Shown piece by piece: positions 16,450 through 25,741 of a DNA stretch of 64,000 nt. This stretch comes from Paenibacillus pabuli. Lineage in GTDB: Bacteria > Bacillota > Bacilli > Paenibacillales > Paenibacillaceae. Position 1 is the stretch's first letter. Every line of letters begins with the position of its first letter. Location: the NCBI RefSeq assembly GCF_023101145.1, contig NZ_CP073714.1, positions 6,510,001-6,574,000 of the forward strand, read 5' to 3'. Under the pieces are notes generated by a model. The model made no database searches. It was not told where the DNA came from and was given only the letters and a program-made list of their open reading frames with translations. The position numbers were made by a program, and so were the translations under genes.

Positions 16450-17346
16450 ATGGATTACAGCGCATGGATTGGAGTCTCTACCGCTCGACAGCGGGTTGTC
16501 ATCACGAAGGAACAGATTGGGTTATTCTCGCTTGGCTTCCCGGAGCTTTTCCGCCCTGCCACCCGAAATATCCCCCTCACCTATCCGATCGTATGGTGGC
16601 AGCAGGAACAGGTACCTTGGATGGACATTCCCGATAAAATCATGATTCACGGTCAACAAGCCTTCGCCTACGAACGTGAGCTGCAATATGATGAGGAGTT
16701 ATTTTACCAGATCAGACTCGCAAACGCCCGCCAGACAAAAGGATCCCAAGGCAGCATTCATTTACTTGGTGGCGTACTGGAAGTTACAGACATTTCGAGA
16801 CGCCCCGTGCTCGCAGCAGAGACAACGCTAGTGCTCATGAATCCGCCAGCAATCCAGGCTTCCTTCTCAGACGCCGAACCGGAGTACCCGCGGCTTTCCT
16901 CCAAAATTCATTATATGTGGGATGGCAAGCAGCCTCCTCTAATCGGTGCCGAGTTGTTAGACGTTTGCCTCGGAACTATCACAAGCGATATGCTGGTCGA
17001 TTACGCAAACGCCTCTAACGATACCAACCCCATCCATCTGGATATTATTAAAGCTCGCGTGGCAGGGGCGCCTCTGCGAATTGTACAAGGTATGCTTATT
17101 GGGGGCATGATCGGGAATCGACTACAATCACTGGAGTTTGACAACTGGGCTGTAAAGAACTTAAAGTACCGTTTTCGCACTCCTGTGCTGGAGGGGGATG
17201 TGGTTCGTGTCATCGTACGGGTTGTAGCCGTGTCTAAGACCCTTCCAAAATTGGAATGCACTATCGAAGTATATGTCGAACATCCAACGGGCGCCAATGC
17301 CAGAGTGTTAGCCTACGAAGGCTCGGTATGTTATGAGGCTCGTTAA
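16450..17346 (+). CDS. MaoC-like (hotdog) acyl-CoA hydratase/dehydratase, two-domain
   Basis: 298 residues with a double hotdog fold. The N-terminal half resembles the FAS1-type dehydratase domain; the C-terminal half carries the R-hydratase motif YANASNDTNPIHLDIIKARV followed by IVQGMLIGG, with the catalytic Asp/His in NDTNPIH. It should hydrate 2-enoyl-CoA or dehydrate (3R)-3-hydroxyacyl-CoA. AAAGGAG lies ten or so bases before ATG 16450; the ATG at 16441 directly abuts that site and is less likely. It is the only plus-strand gene of the cluster, and its stop overlaps the stop of the acyl-CoA dehydrogenase. Confidence 0.82.
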   Translation: MDYSAWIGVSTARQRVVITKEQIGLFSLGFPELFRPATRNIPLTYPIVWWQQEQVPWMDIPDKIMIHGQQAFAYERELQYDEELFYQIRLANARQTKGSQGSIHLLGGVLEVTDISRRPVLAAETTLVLMNPPAIQASFSDAEPEYPRLSSKIHYMWDGKQPPLIGAELLDVCLGTITSDMLVDYANASNDTNPIHLDIIKARVAGAPLRIVQGMLIGGMIGNRLQSLEFDNWAVKNLKYRFRTPVLEGDVVRVIVRVVAVSKTLPKLECTIEVYVEHPTGANARVLAYEGSVCYEAR

Positions 17347-18512
17347 TCCCATTCTCCAATCCGGACGTTGCCTTTGAGCAAATTACGGGAAATAATCAGA
17401 CGCTGGATCTCGTCCGTGCCCTCATAGATTCTCCATACTCGCATCTCCCGGTACCAGCGCTCAATTGGTAGTTCCTTCGTATAACCAATACCACCAAAAA
17501 TCTGAAGGACACGATCCACGATGTCGTTTGCTATGCCGGCACCATACAGCTTGGACATCGTTGCATGGTGCCTAGCATCAAGCTCCTTCTCTACCCGCCA
17601 GGCCGTGTACAGCACCAACCATTTTAATGCCTCCAGTTCAACAGCAGAGTCGGCGATCATCCATTGGATGCTCTGACGGTTTGCGAGCAGTTCCCCGAAT
17701 GTGGTCCGTTCGTTAACATAATCAATTGCCATATTTAGCAGTCGTCCTGAAGCGCCAACAGCAATAGCCGGTATGACCCAGCGTCCTCTGCTGATCCACT
17801 GCATGGCTGTCGTCAACCCTTGTCCCTCCAACCCAAGCACATTCTCGGTCGGGACGAATACTTGGTCAAATGTAAGTATAGAAGGGCTTTTATCCCCGCC
17901 CATGGTAGGAATTGGATCCGATCTCCACCCCATGTCCCGATCAACAAGGAAACAAGTGATCCCTTTCCCCGGCGCCGCCTGAGCATCAGTCACGGCGAAA
18001 ACGATTGCGAAATCCGCCTCGTTCCCGTTGGTGATAAACATTTTCTCCCCGTCAAGAATCCATCCATCGGCCACGCGCTCGGCCAGCATTTGAATCCGGC
18101 TTGCATCGGACCCCGCTGAGCGCTCCGTAATCGCGAAGCAGGATTTTCGCTCGCCTGCGATAACAGGGAGCAAATACTTGGCCTGCTGCGCCTTGTTGCA
18201 CAGAAATAGGATGTTGTCTGCTTCCCCTCCGAAGACAAAGGGAATACACGTACGTCCCAGCTCCATTTTCACCAGCGCACTGGCGACAGCACCAAGATTC
18301 GATCCTCCATACGCCTCTGGCGTCTCAATGCCCCAGAGGCCGATTGCTCTTGCCTTCTGTTGAAGTTGCCGGATCTGCGACAGTTCTATTCCCGGTCTTC
18401 CCTCACGCTCATTGCGCAACAACTGAGGCTCCAGAGGGATTAGTTCCTCGTCTACAAAAGTACGTGCAATACGTTGAATATGCTTCTGTTTCTCGGTCAA
18501 CTCAAAATTCAT
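17343..18512 (-). CDS. Acyl-CoA dehydrogenase
   Basis: FAD enzyme of 389 residues, typical length. It has an N-terminal helical domain, the flavin-binding CFAITERSAGSDASRIQM and the middle-domain WILDGEKMFITNG. The C-terminal domain contains LQIFGGIGYTKELPIERWYR and the catalytic-base region WRIYEGTDEIQRL, where the Glu after Tyr is the usual base. It oxidises acyl-CoA to trans-2-enoyl-CoA and needs an electron-transfer flavoprotein, not encoded here. Its ATG overlaps the stop of the GT2 gene (ATGA). Last gene of the run, with no terminator between it and the converging MaoC gene. Confidence 0.9.
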   Translation of the reverse strand: MNFELTEKQKHIQRIARTFVDEELIPLEPQLLRNEREGRPGIELSQIRQLQQKARAIGLWGIETPEAYGGSNLGAVASALVKMELGRTCIPFVFGGEADNILFLCNKAQQAKYLLPVIAGERKSCFAITERSAGSDASRIQMLAERVADGWILDGEKMFITNGNEADFAIVFAVTDAQAAPGKGITCFLVDRDMGWRSDPIPTMGGDKSPSILTFDQVFVPTENVLGLEGQGLTTAMQWISRGRWVIPAIAVGASGRLLNMAIDYVNERTTFGELLANRQSIQWMIADSAVELEALKWLVLYTAWRVEKELDARHHATMSKLYGAGIANDIVDRVLQIFGGIGYTKELPIERWYREMRVWRIYEGTDEIQRLIISRNLLKGNVRIGEWD

Positions 18513-19684
18513 GTTTCCCTCCCGTTACTACGCGCCATCGCTTCTTCTGGCTTAAAAATTTCATGTTTCACAATTCCCCTCACTGCCAGCCTGTGATACA
18601 ACTCTATCAAATCATCTTCAGAAGGTTGCTTGTAATACAGAACATCAAAGTCGTTCTCAATGAATTGACATAAGATATCCAGATCCGATGACGTTGTCTT
18701 ATCAATGACTACCACTTCTCTGAATACAGCTTCCGCCGCAATCGCTTGGAGCACTTCAGGCCGTCTCTCATAGACGACGATGACACTAACAGGTAGTCGA
18801 TCTCCTTCGTAGCCCTGGTACACTCTCACGACTTGCTCGAAGCGAACGTAGCAATCCCACCACGAATTTCTGATCTCCGGATTGAAGAATTCCTCTAAAA
18901 TATATTGCGCCTGCACTTCAAATGTGGGATGAAGAGACAGGAAGTAATCCATATTGGTTTTCCAACCAAGGTGTCGGCTTTCATCAAACTCGGAAGCATG
19001 ATAGATGTGAAATGTTAACGCATTTTTATTAAATACGAACGCTCCTCCATCCTTCTGCAGACGATAACCGAGTTCGCTGTCCTCAAGCCCCCAGCCTTTG
19101 AACCCTTCATCAAACATACCAGACTGGATCATCAGTTCTCTGTCGACTGAAAAATTGCAACTGAAGAACAGATGCCATGCCGTGCGGAAGGCGCTTCCAT
19201 TTTCTGAAAAACGTTTCATGAGCAGGAATCTCTCATCCTCTTCTGACGATGACAATGCTGTGTTAACCCATCCCGGTTTTAATGAGGTTAAGTCCATGCT
19301 GCTCTGAGACAAATATCTTCTAAATCCGATGACAAGCTTTCCTTTAGCCAGCTTATGCACTCTCAAATGCTCGTAGATAAAGTTCGGTTCGGCGAGTTGA
19401 TCTCCATCGAGAAACACAACGACATCTCCACTAGCGTTAGTGATTCCCTTGTTTCGCGCCGTAGCTCTGCTGGATTCTGCCGTTCTTGGAACATAATAAT
19501 ACAGGATAGGAAAATCAAACGTTAAACCGCCAATCATCTCTCCCGTGCCGTCCTGGGACCCATTATCAACGATGACTACCTCGTATTGATCACCATCATC
19601 TATGCGCTGACGAGATAAGGAGGATAAACAAGCCTTAATAACTTCTCTCTGGTTATATGATAGGATGATTACGCTAGCCTTCAT
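18509..19684 (-). CDS. Family 2 glycosyltransferase
   Basis: 391 residues. The GT-A nucleotide-binding half opens with MKASVIILSYNQREVIKACL, then EVVIVDNGSQDGTGEM, ATARNKGITNASGDVVVFLD and the DGDQL metal site. FKGWGLEDSELGYRLQKDG is the acceptor/catalytic ED region. A C-terminal about 110 residues begin again in GT-A style (VSVIVVYERRPEVLQAIA) but are short. Start at ATG 19684 from AAGGAG; the gene overlaps the preceding MFS gene by 11 bases. It probably adds a sugar to the product of the cluster, but the donor and acceptor are unknown. Confidence 0.82.
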   Translation of the reverse strand: MKASVIILSYNQREVIKACLSSLSRQRIDDGDQYEVVIVDNGSQDGTGEMIGGLTFDFPILYYYVPRTAESSRATARNKGITNASGDVVVFLDGDQLAEPNFIYEHLRVHKLAKGKLVIGFRRYLSQSSMDLTSLKPGWVNTALSSSEEDERFLLMKRFSENGSAFRTAWHLFFSCNFSVDRELMIQSGMFDEGFKGWGLEDSELGYRLQKDGGAFVFNKNALTFHIYHASEFDESRHLGWKTNMDYFLSLHPTFEVQAQYILEEFFNPEIRNSWWDCYVRFEQVVRVYQGYEGDRLPVSVIVVYERRPEVLQAIAAEAVFREVVVIDKTTSSDLDILCQFIENDFDVLYYKQPSEDDLIELYHRLAVRGIVKHEIFKPEEAMARSNGRET

Positions 19685-20906
19685 AAGTATCTCCTTCCAT
19701 ATGCCGAAATGTCTTTTTATTTGCATTTGATGCAATTAACAATGCAAAACCCAAGAAAGCCAATACTGCCGAGGAGGCTATAACCGCTTTAAAACCCAAG
19801 TAATTCCCCACCGCCCCTGCTAAAAGACCACCCGCCATGGAACCAATGATATTTGCATTGTTGTATAGCGTGGTCGCGGTGCCAGTCATTTTCGGCACCA
19901 GGTCCTGGAAGAATGTCATTCCAACTCCAAGTACGATAGCGATGAAAATTGCGCTAAATATTTGAATTGCAATGATTTGCCACTCCGAATTCGTGAACCA
20001 AAACAGGGTAAAATACGCTATTCCGAATAATCCCGCACTTTGCATAACCGGAATACTGCCAAACCGCTTGGCCAATATTCCCAAGACGATCATGCTTGGA
20101 ACCTGCAAGGCTGCATTAACACCTGAGATCAATCCGACGTCCAATTTTCCTCCATCCAGCTCCTGTGTGACATACAAAGGAGTAACGATTGCCCCCATCG
20201 TATTAGCCAACTCGAAAGCCATAAATGCAAGTAAAGAAAACACGACCTGCGGAGCCATCAGCAGATGTTTGAAACTGCGTCTCGAATCTGTTAATGGCTC
20301 AGCCTCATTACTCGGCTCCCGGATCTCATGCACCCGAATAACCAGCACAAAGATTGCGACGAGCATGTACATAAACGAGACGACGAGAAACAGGCCAGTA
20401 TACGAAAATCGGTAGATCGTAAAAGAAGCCATCACCGGACCTAGAATCCAGGCCAACGACACCAATGCTCGCAATATTGCCATAATAATCGTGACATCTT
20501 CGCTTGCCTCCCTCTCTACAACTTCCCTCGCAAGAGCAAATAACTGCGGGAAAGCGGAGAATGACAAGGCTATGAACGTACAGGAAACGAGCATTAGCAC
20601 AACGTAGCTGTCCGTGTTCGCATAGCAAACATACCCTACTGAAGCTGACACGGATGACCCGATAATGATCCACTTGCGTACAGGCATCCTATCGGATAAA
20701 CGACTAAGCAGTGTGCTAACGATGATTCCGCTTAACGATCCAATGGCCAGAAAGATTCCCAACGATAGGGGACTCATACCTACACGTTCTACTCCGAATA
20801 ACGGCATAAACGGCATCGTTAGGGCGTAACCCAAGCCAATAAAGAAAATGCACAAGGAGATGAGAAGCAATGATGGGCTTCTCATTACGACCAAAATACT
20901 TTTCAA
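19674..20906 (-). CDS. MFS transporter
   Basis: About 410 residues with 12 hydrophobic segments. The loop 2-3 motif is LLSRLSDRMPVRKWIIIGSS, and the N-terminal helix is LLISLCIFFIGLGYALTMPF. The layout and charge pattern suggest a drug/metabolite exporter. The start is TTG 20906, six bases after AGAGGGGG; longer starts would run into the glycosyltransferase gene upstream. It lies between two glycosyltransferases, so it likely exports their product. Confidence 0.8.
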   Translation of the reverse strand: MKSILVVMRSPSLLLISLCIFFIGLGYALTMPFMPLFGVERVGMSPLSLGIFLAIGSLSGIIVSTLLSRLSDRMPVRKWIIIGSSVSASVGYVCYANTDSYVVLMLVSCTFIALSFSAFPQLFALAREVVEREASEDVTIIMAILRALVSLAWILGPVMASFTIYRFSYTGLFLVVSFMYMLVAIFVLVIRVHEIREPSNEAEPLTDSRRSFKHLLMAPQVVFSLLAFMAFELANTMGAIVTPLYVTQELDGGKLDVGLISGVNAALQVPSMIVLGILAKRFGSIPVMQSAGLFGIAYFTLFWFTNSEWQIIAIQIFSAIFIAIVLGVGMTFFQDLVPKMTGTATTLYNNANIIGSMAGGLLAGAVGNYLGFKAVIASSAVLAFLGFALLIASNANKKTFRHMEGDTYEG

Positions 20907-20922
20907 TAGATACGCCCCCTCT

Positions 20923-22131
20923 TTACAACAGCTGGCGAATAAGCTCAGCTGCGCGCTCAGCGCCTCCCAAATGCGTAGCAAACACGCTTTCCTTGAGCGC
21001 TGAAGCTTTGTCCATATCGCCGTTAGTCATCATGGCACGAACGGTTTCCGCCAGAGCAGAACCCGTAACCTCTTCCGGGGGCATCACTCGGCCACCGCCG
21101 ACCTCTTGCAGCCGTCGGGCGTTAAACTCCCGTTCCGCCCAGGTGGGAATTATCAGTGATGGAGTCCCCGTCAAAATGGTCGTCATGCAGCTTCCATGTC
21201 CACCATGGTGGATCATGACATCGCTGTATTCGGCGGCCAGCACTCCTGACACATATGAAGTGAAATGCACATTGGGCGGTACTTGGATCTTATCCCCTTC
21301 TAACGGATTAAACCCCGTAGCAATCAAAAGCTCAGTCGAAGTGTCACCCAGCGCTTTTACTGCTTCCCTGAAGATATGGCTGCCACTCTCCACGCCCCAC
21401 TCCACGAGTCGACTTGTGTAAACGAATACACGAGGAAGCCTGTCGGCACTAGACTTCGTCAGCCAGTTTGCCGGCATTCCCATTTCGTTCGTATCTTTCC
21501 ATACCACTGGACCGACGTATTCAACTGGGATCGACACCGCATGGAGATCTACCGGATCAAACTTCGGTATACTGGGGAGGAGGGCTAGATCACCAGCCAG
21601 AAACGAAAGCAGATGGTCAGCCCGTGGCAGACCATAATCGTCCAACACACCATTCAACACTCCTGTGACGTCTGGCACGTCACCAATCGACCCGTCTTTG
21701 GATGCGAAAGGCATTCCGCCTGGAAGTGTACTGGACTGATTAATTGAGACAAGTGGAATGCCTAACTTGCGAGCAATGAACGCTGCCGGGACGCTAGAAT
21801 CGGAAATGACGAGGTCCGGTTTGAAGCTGGCAGTCACCCGTAGACGGGCTTCAAGCTCGTTTCGCATATAATCAGGATCTGAGTACCCCATCATGGACAA
21901 GAAGTGATTCAAATCTGTGAAGTTCGGATGAAACACTACTCCCCTAGGAGCAGGGATCTCCGGGATGGGTATAAAAGTAAACCCCATCCGCTGCATTGCA
22001 GCTCCAGCATTACCCCAGATTGTGAATGCCACTTCATGCCCCATCTCTCGTAACTTTAGAGCAATAGGAAGACAACGATTCACTCTTCCCATGCCAGCCA
22101 TCATGCCGATAAAAATACGTCTTTTCTTCAA
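20923..22131 (-). CDS. Family 1 (UGT/MGT-type) glycosyltransferase
   Basis: About 402 residues of GT-B fold. The N-terminal acceptor domain starts IFIGMMAGMGRVNRCLPIAL. The C-terminal donor-binding signature reads MIHHGGHGSCMTTILTGTPS followed by IIPTWAEREFNARRLQEVGG, as in macrolide and plant-type UGTs. These add a sugar to small hydrophobic acceptors. Starts are ambiguous: ATG 22146, or TTG 22134/22131 with GGAGG five or eight bases upstream. I prefer TTG 22131, because GGAGG overlaps the ATG region. Its presence argues that the cluster's product is a glycosylated small molecule. Confidence 0.85.
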   Translation of the reverse strand: MKKRRIFIGMMAGMGRVNRCLPIALKLREMGHEVAFTIWGNAGAAMQRMGFTFIPIPEIPAPRGVVFHPNFTDLNHFLSMMGYSDPDYMRNELEARLRVTASFKPDLVISDSSVPAAFIARKLGIPLVSINQSSTLPGGMPFASKDGSIGDVPDVTGVLNGVLDDYGLPRADHLLSFLAGDLALLPSIPKFDPVDLHAVSIPVEYVGPVVWKDTNEMGMPANWLTKSSADRLPRVFVYTSRLVEWGVESGSHIFREAVKALGDTSTELLIATGFNPLEGDKIQVPPNVHFTSYVSGVLAAEYSDVMIHHGGHGSCMTTILTGTPSLIIPTWAEREFNARRLQEVGGGRVMPPEEVTGSALAETVRAMMTNGDMDKASALKESVFATHLGGAERAAELIRQLL

Positions 22132-22172
22132 CAAAGCATCCTCCATCAGTTCATATATTTAGGGAAATATGT

Positions 22173-23030
22173 CTAGGCCTGAGCATATGCTGCCAACACC
22201 TGCTCATACAGCTCAACGGCATCCCAACGCGGCCTCATGTTAGTCCCGACGGCTGCAACACGATGCTCTGGAGGGGACCACACACCAATTTTCGCTCCAT
22301 TAACGGAGATAATTTGACCCGTAATCTTGCGGCTGCGTGGCAGGCATAAGGAGAGAATCAGCTCAGCCACCTCCTCCGGCGACCCCACCTTCCAATAATC
22401 GGGAAACAATTCACCAGTGGTTTCGGCGAGATGTTTTGCCCTCTCGATATGCGGCGACGTCATATCCGTAAGGGCCGCCGGAGCTACCGCGTTCACATTG
22501 ATTCCGTATGACTTAAGCTCAAGCGCAAGCGTCCATGTCATGCCAACCATTCCTGCCTTGGCGGCACTGTAATTCATCTGCCCGACCTTTCCGGTCAAAC
22601 CCGCCACTGAGACCATATTGATGATGCATCCTTCCCTTCGCTCCCTCATGCCTGGCAGTGCTGATCGGATGCAAGCGAAGGCTCCCTTGAGATGTGAATT
22701 CAAAACAAGATCCCACTCTGCTTCACTCATCTTATGGGCCATCTTATCGTGAACGACCCCGGCGTTATTCACCAATATATCGAGCTTGCCGAATTCGCGA
22801 AGAGCCTCCGTTACGATGCGTTTCCCACCGTCCATCGTTTCAACCGACTCAACGACCCCGATAGCCGTACCACCCTGATCCCGGATCGCCTGAACAACGT
22901 CCCAAACCCGTCCCTCTTGTACGCCATTGACGATAACTTTGGCGCCTTCCTGTGCCATCCGCATCGCGGCTGCCCTGCCAATGCCCCGGCTGGAGCCAGT
23001 AACGACTACGACCTGTCCCTCTAGCAACAA
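22173..23030 (-). CDS. Short-chain dehydrogenase/reductase (3-hydroxyacyl-CoA type)
   Basis: About 285 residues. The cofactor loop is VVVTGSSRGIGRAAAM, then LDILVNNAGVVHDKMAHKMS, catalytic Ser in NMVSVAGLTGKVGQ, YSAAKAGM (Tyr/Lys) and NAVAPAALTDM. The C-terminal 40 residues, with VNGAKIGVWSPPEH, are the extension found in (3R)-hydroxyacyl-CoA dehydrogenases of the multifunctional-enzyme-2 kind. (3R) specificity would suit the neighbouring MaoC enzyme. Start TTG 23030 has AGGAGG eight bases upstream. Six to twelve bases separate it from the thiolase gene. Confidence 0.85.
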   Translation of the reverse strand: MLLEGQVVVVTGSSRGIGRAAAMRMAQEGAKVIVNGVQEGRVWDVVQAIRDQGGTAIGVVESVETMDGGKRIVTEALREFGKLDILVNNAGVVHDKMAHKMSEAEWDLVLNSHLKGAFACIRSALPGMRERREGCIINMVSVAGLTGKVGQMNYSAAKAGMVGMTWTLALELKSYGINVNAVAPAALTDMTSPHIERAKHLAETTGELFPDYWKVGSPEEVAELILSLCLPRSRKITGQIISVNGAKIGVWSPPEHRVAAVGTNMRPRWDAVELYEQVLAAYAQA

Positions 23031-23042
23031 TGCCAATTCCTC

Positions 23043-24221
23043 CTATTCGCATTTCTCCCACAACGACGCAAGCCCGATCCCACCACCGATGCCCAGTGTG
23101 GCGATTCCGCGAGACACCTGCGTTTGTTTCATCTCACTGAAAAGGCGGGTGACCAGAATTGCTCCTGATGCCCCAAACGGATGCCCCAGTGCAAGTGCCC
23201 CTCCTCCTACATTGACGATGTCGACTGGTATTTGCAGTTCTCTCAGAGATGCCAGAACTTGCGAAGAAAATGCCTCATTAAATTCAACTATATCAATGTC
23301 ATCCATTGCGATCTGATTGCGGCTCAGCAACTTACGTACTGCGGGAACTGGACCGATACCCAAGTAGTTCGGATCAACACCAGCCGACGCACTGTCGATA
23401 AATTTCATTACGGGTTGGAGTCCCAAGGATATCGCTTTTCTCATGGACATCATCAAGACGATAGAAGCCCCATCATTTAATGGACATGCATTTCCAGCCG
23501 TCACCGTCCCGTCCCGTTCAAAAGCAGGAGGCAACGCAGCAAGCTTCTCCAGTGTCGTATTCTCGCGAGGGCATTCGTCTGTATCAACGATTCTCAGCTT
23601 TCTATCCACCATGATAGAAAACGGAACTATCTCGCCTTGGAAACGCCCGCTTTGGATCGAAGCAACCGCTTTTCTATGGCTCTCAAGAGCATACTGGTCC
23701 TGATCGCTTCTAGTAACACCATACTTTTTAGCAACGTTGTTGGCTGCGGTGCCCATATCGGGGTCTCCGATACAATCAGGACTAAACCTTGCACGAGTAA
23801 ACACTTGAGGTGTCATACTCCCGTATAGGGACAGCGGTTTCTCCAGCTTCCAGGGGGCGCGGCTTGTGCTCTCCACACCACCCGCCAGATATATTTCTCC
23901 AGCACCTGATTGAATCAGCCTTGCCGCCAAATGAATTGCCTCGAGGCCCGATCCGCATTGACGGTCAACAGTCACTCCGGGTACCTCTACGGGAAGATTA
24001 GCTTGCAAAGCAGATAATCTGGCAATATTGCCTCCTGGACCCACCACATTTCCCAGTAGAACGTCATCGATGTCTCCGGGGGGAATGGGAATTTCTCTTA
24101 AAATGGCCTGAATGACTTCTGCCGCCAGCATCTCCGGCGGTGTCTCCTTGAACACACTGCCGTATTTACCTATTGCGGTCCGCTTCGCCGAGAGAATCAC
24201 AGGGATCGACATCTCGCTCAT
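23043..24221 (-). CDS. Thiolase-family protein lacking the second active-site cysteine
   Basis: 392 residues. The nucleophile Cys is in VTVDRQCGSGLEAIHLAARL, NEAFSSQ is present, and the His is in GGGALALGHPFGASGA. The C-terminal motif, usually CIGGG with the acid/base Cys, reads ATLGIGGGIGLAS, so that Cys is Gly. Thiolases cleave 3-ketoacyl-CoA or condense two acyl-CoAs; the second Cys activates the incoming thiol or acetyl group. The loss suggests altered chemistry or a non-acetyl partner. Its stop overlaps the ligase, and the SDR follows at once. B. subtilis YhfS, next to a BioY gene, is a thought-provoking parallel. Confidence 0.85.
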   Translation of the reverse strand: MSEMSIPVILSAKRTAIGKYGSVFKETPPEMLAAEVIQAILREIPIPPGDIDDVLLGNVVGPGGNIARLSALQANLPVEVPGVTVDRQCGSGLEAIHLAARLIQSGAGEIYLAGGVESTSRAPWKLEKPLSLYGSMTPQVFTRARFSPDCIGDPDMGTAANNVAKKYGVTRSDQDQYALESHRKAVASIQSGRFQGEIVPFSIMVDRKLRIVDTDECPRENTTLEKLAALPPAFERDGTVTAGNACPLNDGASIVLMMSMRKAISLGLQPVMKFIDSASAGVDPNYLGIGPVPAVRKLLSRNQIAMDDIDIVEFNEAFSSQVLASLRELQIPVDIVNVGGGALALGHPFGASGAILVTRLFSEMKQTQVSRGIATLGIGGGIGLASLWEKCE

Positions 24222-25723
24222 ATTTCTAATCCCAGTAATCCACTAATCTTTGCTCGCGAGATTTTCCCACTTGTCGTATATGGGAAAGCCTTCACCCGAA
24301 TAATTTCCTTTGGACATTTGTAGCTGGCAAGCTCGCGACGGCAAAACGAGACTATTTCATCATCACTAGCCTCGGCCCCCGCTCTGAGCTTTACGAGGGC
24401 AGTCACCTTTTGTCCCCAGTACGGATCCGTTATTCCAACGACCGCAACCTCCTCGATTGGATCATGCATTGACAGCACCTTCTCAATTTCCTCCGGATAT
24501 ATATTAAGCCCACCGCTAATAATCATGTTTTTCTTCCGACCGACCAGATACAAATATCCTTCAGAGTCACGTTTGGCGAGATCCCCTACCGTTGCCCACT
24601 CCCCATGAACGACCTGTTTTGTCTCTTCTTCGTTGCCGTAATAACCTGCAAAGATCATCGGACTCTTCACATACACTTGCCCTACCTCGCCTTCTTCCGC
24701 TTCCGTATTGTCCACCTTACGAAGTGAAATTTGCACACCGGTAAAAGGCTTACCGATGGAATCCGGTTTTTGCCGGTTGCCCTCCGGGTCCAGCACGGTG
24801 ACGAAACTTAGCTCGGATGCACCATAAAACTCGTATAATCCTGCATGTTCAAAGAGCTGCGTTACCTTCCGCTTCGATTCGGCCGTCCATTTATCACCAG
24901 ACGTAATGAGCGATCTGACTGTCGGTGAGACAGAAACTGAACCACGAGTGGTAAATTCTTTGTAAAGGGCCTCAAACATTGTGGGCACGAGGTAGAGGTG
25001 GGTAATCGGATGTGATGCTATCGTCTCCAGGACGAATTCCGCTCGAAACTTGCTTGTCAGATGGAATGATCCACCGATATACATTGTTTGGATGGCTGCA
25101 TACAACGTAAGGGAATAGACTAAAGACCCCGGTGCAAATACATGATCTTTCACGTCATGTCCGAACGCCTCGCATGCATATGAGAAGCTATCGATCCAAG
25201 ACTTCTGAGTACGAAGAAATCCTTTGGGGCGCCCAGTCGTTCCCGAAGTGTACCCCATATAGAATAAGCTCTCTTCCGCAGAAGAACGCTGCGGTTCAGC
25301 CACTTCCCCCAAGTGAGGACGAGGCTCGTTCACATCTATAGGTATCACCCTCGATAAGACCGGAAGATTTTGTATTCTAGGGAGCAACTCCACATCTATT
25401 ACAAGCACACAAGGCTCGCATTCGCGGATAACATCGGCCAAATTCTTATCGCTCCAGTTGGGATCAAACACAGCTGCACATAGTCCGATCTTCGTAGCTG
25501 CAAGGAAGTATTCGATCATCGTGGAACTATTGGTCATCAACAAACCGACAAGAGGCATGCTCCCCTTGCCAAAATCGTCCTCGCGGGCAAGGAGTTCATG
25601 GGCTGCTACCTTTATACCGTTGTATAACTGCCCGTAGGAAATCTGCCGTACATCCTCAAAAATTGCAATTTTCTGAGGATATTGGGCAGCGTGCATCCGT
25701 ACTGCTTCAGCTAGTAACATCAT
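24218..25723 (-). CDS. Acyl-CoA synthetase (AMP-forming)
   Basis: 501 residues of the ANL superfamily. The P-loop is YMGYTSGTTGRPKGFLRTQK, the adenine motif is YEFYGASELSF, the hinge region is ATVGDLAKRDSEGYLYLVGR, then KKNMIISGGLNIYPEEIEKV, and the catalytic Lys is in TTSGKISRAKI. It would activate a carboxylic acid to its CoA thioester, feeding the acyl-CoA enzymes encoded next to it. RBS AAGGAGGG precedes ATG ATG at 25723; four bases overlap with the thiolase. Chain length cannot be read off. B. subtilis YhfT occupies a comparable position. Confidence 0.88.
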   Translation of the reverse strand: MMLLAEAVRMHAAQYPQKIAIFEDVRQISYGQLYNGIKVAAHELLAREDDFGKGSMPLVGLLMTNSSTMIEYFLAATKIGLCAAVFDPNWSDKNLADVIRECEPCVLVIDVELLPRIQNLPVLSRVIPIDVNEPRPHLGEVAEPQRSSAEESLFYMGYTSGTTGRPKGFLRTQKSWIDSFSYACEAFGHDVKDHVFAPGSLVYSLTLYAAIQTMYIGGSFHLTSKFRAEFVLETIASHPITHLYLVPTMFEALYKEFTTRGSVSVSPTVRSLITSGDKWTAESKRKVTQLFEHAGLYEFYGASELSFVTVLDPEGNRQKPDSIGKPFTGVQISLRKVDNTEAEEGEVGQVYVKSPMIFAGYYGNEEETKQVVHGEWATVGDLAKRDSEGYLYLVGRKKNMIISGGLNIYPEEIEKVLSMHDPIEEVAVVGITDPYWGQKVTALVKLRAGAEASDDEIVSFCRRELASYKCPKEIIRVKAFPYTTSGKISRAKISGLLGLEI

Positions 25724-25741
25724 CTCACCCTCCTTAATGGG

